Shown here piece by piece: positions 62,424-64,000 of a DNA stretch of 64,000 nucleotides (the first letter of the stretch is position 1; each line of letters opens with the position of its first letter). Both the position numbers and the translations under genes were made by a program. Below the pieces are notes generated by a model, which did no database searches, had not been told where the DNA came from, and saw nothing but the letters and a program-made list of their open reading frames with translations. This DNA comes from Desulfovibrio aminophilus (lineage in GTDB: Bacteria > Desulfobacterota > Desulfovibrionia > Desulfovibrionales > Desulfovibrionaceae). The stretch lies in assembly GCF_023660105.1 (NCBI RefSeq), contig NZ_JAMHGA010000018.1, positions 124,001 to 188,000 on the forward strand. The letters run 5' to 3'.

Positions 62424-64000
62424 CTACGCCTTCAGGCCCAGGGCCCGGCGCTTGTCGGCGATGATCGCGTCCAGCTTTTCGGCCGCGGCCACGGGGTCGG
62501 GCTCCACCAGGAAGGCCGCGCCCACCACGTTCTTGAGCCCCTCCAGGGCCAGGCCGGTGACCAGCTCGCTGCCCAGGATGTTCGGCGGCAGGCCGAGGTG
62601 GGTGTGGATGCCGCTGGCCACGGCGTAGAGCCCGATGGTGGCGGCCTTCTCCGAGTACCACTCGGGCGCGCTGGCCACCACGGGCAGGTCCGCGATGTCC
62701 GCGCCCAGGGCGTCTGCCAGCACGGCGCAGAGGTGCAGGATGCGCGAGTTGTCCACGCAGCTGCCCATGTGCAGCACCGGCGGGATGCCCAGGGATTTGC
62801 ACACGGCCGAGAGCCCGGGCCCGGCCTGCTCGGCGGCCGAGGGCGTCAGCAGGCCCGCCTTGCCCATGGCCACGGTGGCGCAGCCGGTGATGACCACCAG
62901 CACGTCGCGCTTGATGAGCTCGCGGGCCAGGGTCACGTGGCAGTGGTCGTGCTTGAGCTTGGGGTTGTTGCAGCCCACGATGCCCGCCACGCCGCGCACC
63001 GCGCCGGAGGCCACGGCGTCCAGCAGGGGCTTGGGCGTGCCGCCCAGGGCCCCGAGGATGGCCTCGTTGGAGAAGCCGCTCATGATCTCCACCGGCTCGC
63101 CGGGAATGAGCACCCGGCCCGGATCGCGCTTGGCGAAGGCCTCGATGGCCATCTCCACGACCTTGCGGCCCTGGGCCCGGGCGGTGTCGAAGTGGAACTC
63201 CACGTGCTCGGCCCCGGAGAAGTGAGCCTTGTCCGAGGTGCTGATGAAGCGGGTATGGTAGCAGGCGGCCACGCCCACCAGGCTCGGCATGATGCACTGG
63301 TAGTCGGCCACCACGGCCTCCACCGCGCCGGTGACGATGGCCAGCTCGGTCATGAGATGGTTGCCCGCCATGGGGATGCCCTGGCGCATGAGCACCTCGT
63401 TGCCCGTGCAGCACAGGCCCGCGATGTTGATGCCCGAGGCCCCGGCGGCCTTGGCCCTGGCCAGCATCTCCGGCTCGCGCGCGGCGGCCAGGACCATCTC
63501 CGAGACGATGGGGCTGTGGCCGTGAACCAGGATGTTCACCTGGTCCTTTTTGAGCACGCCCAGGTTGACCTTGGAGGAGACGGGCCTGGGCGTGCCGAAG
63601 AGGATGTCCGAGACCTCGGTGGCGATCATGGAGCCGCCCCAGCCGTCGGCCAGGGCCACGCGGGCGGCGTGCAGACAGATGCTCGTGGGGTCGCTGTCCA
63701 CGCCCATGTGCGTGCGGTGGAGCATCTCCACGGGCTCGCGGTCGATGCCGCGCGGGGTCACGCCGAGCTTGGCCCAGAGTTCGCGACGCTTGGCGGGCAC
63801 GCGCGGCAGGAAGGCCAGGCGGCCCTTGCGGCAGCCGAAGTCCTCGTAGAAACGGTCGGCCAGTTCGGCCGCGATCCGGGTCGCGTCCTTGCCCGCGCAG
63901 TCGATGCCCGCCTCGGCCGCGATGCGGGCGAGCTTCTCCTCGTCGCGCACGGCGTAGTCCTTGGTGGTTCCCTGGCCCACGGCCTCCAGGGTCTCCAGCA
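62424..64000 (-). CDS. cooS: Anaerobic carbon-monoxide dehydrogenase, catalytic subunit (5' end outside window)
   Basis: The frame stays open to the right edge, so the N-terminus (with the B/D cluster ligands) is missing; about 525 residues are visible, against about 630-640 for the family. The C-cluster ligands appear intact in order: HGHSPIVSEMV, GLCCTGNEVL, ADYQCIMPSL, IVGCNNPKLKHDH, VITGCATVAMGKAG and HMGSCVDNSR. It oxidises CO to CO2 with water. cooC follows downstream. The presence of this monofunctional type in an organism with hydrogen or sulfate respiration fits a Desulfovibrio-like host. Confidence 0.96.
   Translation of the reverse strand, partial: LETLEAVGQGTTKDYAVRDEEKLARIAAEAGIDCAGKDATRIAAELADRFYEDFGCRKGRLAFLPRVPAKRRELWAKLGVTPRGIDREPVEMLHRTHMGVDSDPTSICLHAARVALADGWGGSMIATEVSDILFGTPRPVSSKVNLGVLKKDQVNILVHGHSPIVSEMVLAAAREPEMLARAKAAGASGINIAGLCCTGNEVLMRQGIPMAGNHLMTELAIVTGAVEAVVADYQCIMPSLVGVAACYHTRFISTSDKAHFSGAEHVEFHFDTARAQGRKVVEMAIEAFAKRDPGRVLIPGEPVEIMSGFSNEAILGALGGTPKPLLDAVASGAVRGVAGIVGCNNPKLKHDHCHVTLARELIKRDVLVVITGCATVAMGKAGLLTPSAAEQAGPGLSAVCKSLGIPPVLHMGSCVDNSRILHLCAVLADALGADIADLPVVASAPEWYSEKAATIGLYAVASGIHTHLGLPPNILGSELVTGLALEGLKNVVGAAFLVEPDPVAAAEKLDAIIADKRRALGLKA

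Noticed and set aside
61408-63414. 668-residue frame on the minus strand across cooC and cooS
   Set aside because: It is a shifted frame of cooS and cooC with Arg/Gly/Pro repeats. The true frames contain the metal-ligand motifs.

Overview
This 64 kb window is a chromosomal stretch of a high-GC anaerobic bacterium, most likely a Desulfovibrionaceae-type sulfate reducer. That assignment is inferred from gene content: an anaerobic CO dehydrogenase (cooS) with its maturation ATPase (cooC), an ArsR-methyltransferase regulator fused in operon with S-adenosylhomocysteinase, a MobB/MoeA molybdenum-cofactor pair, a NifX-like protein, a probable cysteate/D-cysteine lyase and many flavodoxin-type oxidoreductases. 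Coding density is very high and most real genes have GC-rich third positions, so long antisense open frames are common and were discarded.

Layout. 1-11.9 kb is mostly housekeeping: a DciA-like DUF721 protein, a sahR-like regulator with ahcY, nitroreductase, MBL hydrolase, flavodoxin and ComF genes, then rplU-rpmA-obg-proB, an MFS carrier and a NifX-like protein. 12-19.8 kb carries lactate dehydrogenase, a CMD-family protein, a PilZ protein, a tiny unannotated-type ORF, argB, a MobB-FeS-like protein, moeA, a Tat-exported SUOX-family molybdoenzyme, and a protein-kinase-like protein next to a universal stress protein. 19.8-24.8 kb has recN, a DppBC-type permease pair, a PEBP protein and an AraC regulator, all on the minus strand.

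A tRNA-Ala(GGC) gene at 24,970 marks the edge of a visibly less GC-rich accessory segment (about 25.1-28.0 kb) with DUF169, SMR-efflux and MocR genes. It is followed by a decayed copy of the end of an amino-acid permease, an exported alpha/beta hydrolase, the intact permease, and an NCS2 transporter with an unusual C-terminal domain. 33-42.6 kb is a mosaic of probably acquired genes: cupin, C45 peptidase, AraC, an AcfC-like binding protein, a flavodoxin, a 1141-residue autotransporter with a zincin motif, a deaminase with an extra domain, and an HbpS-like protein.

42.7-50.3 kb contains a small Cys-rich protein, two methyltransferases, a LysE exporter, a lyase-NhaC-GntR cassette with a clear palindromic operator, and a DUF2975-XRE pair. 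51.3-54.9 kb is a mirror-image set of two AraC regulators and two EamA transporters. 55.1-57.7 kb is a polar amino-acid ABC transporter whose permease has an extra N-terminal periplasmic region. The window closes with a chemoreceptor whose sensor lies at the C-terminus, an NlpC/P60 lipoprotein, a periplasmic cyclophilin, cooC and the 3' part of cooS. No IS element, prophage, CRISPR array or rRNA was seen.
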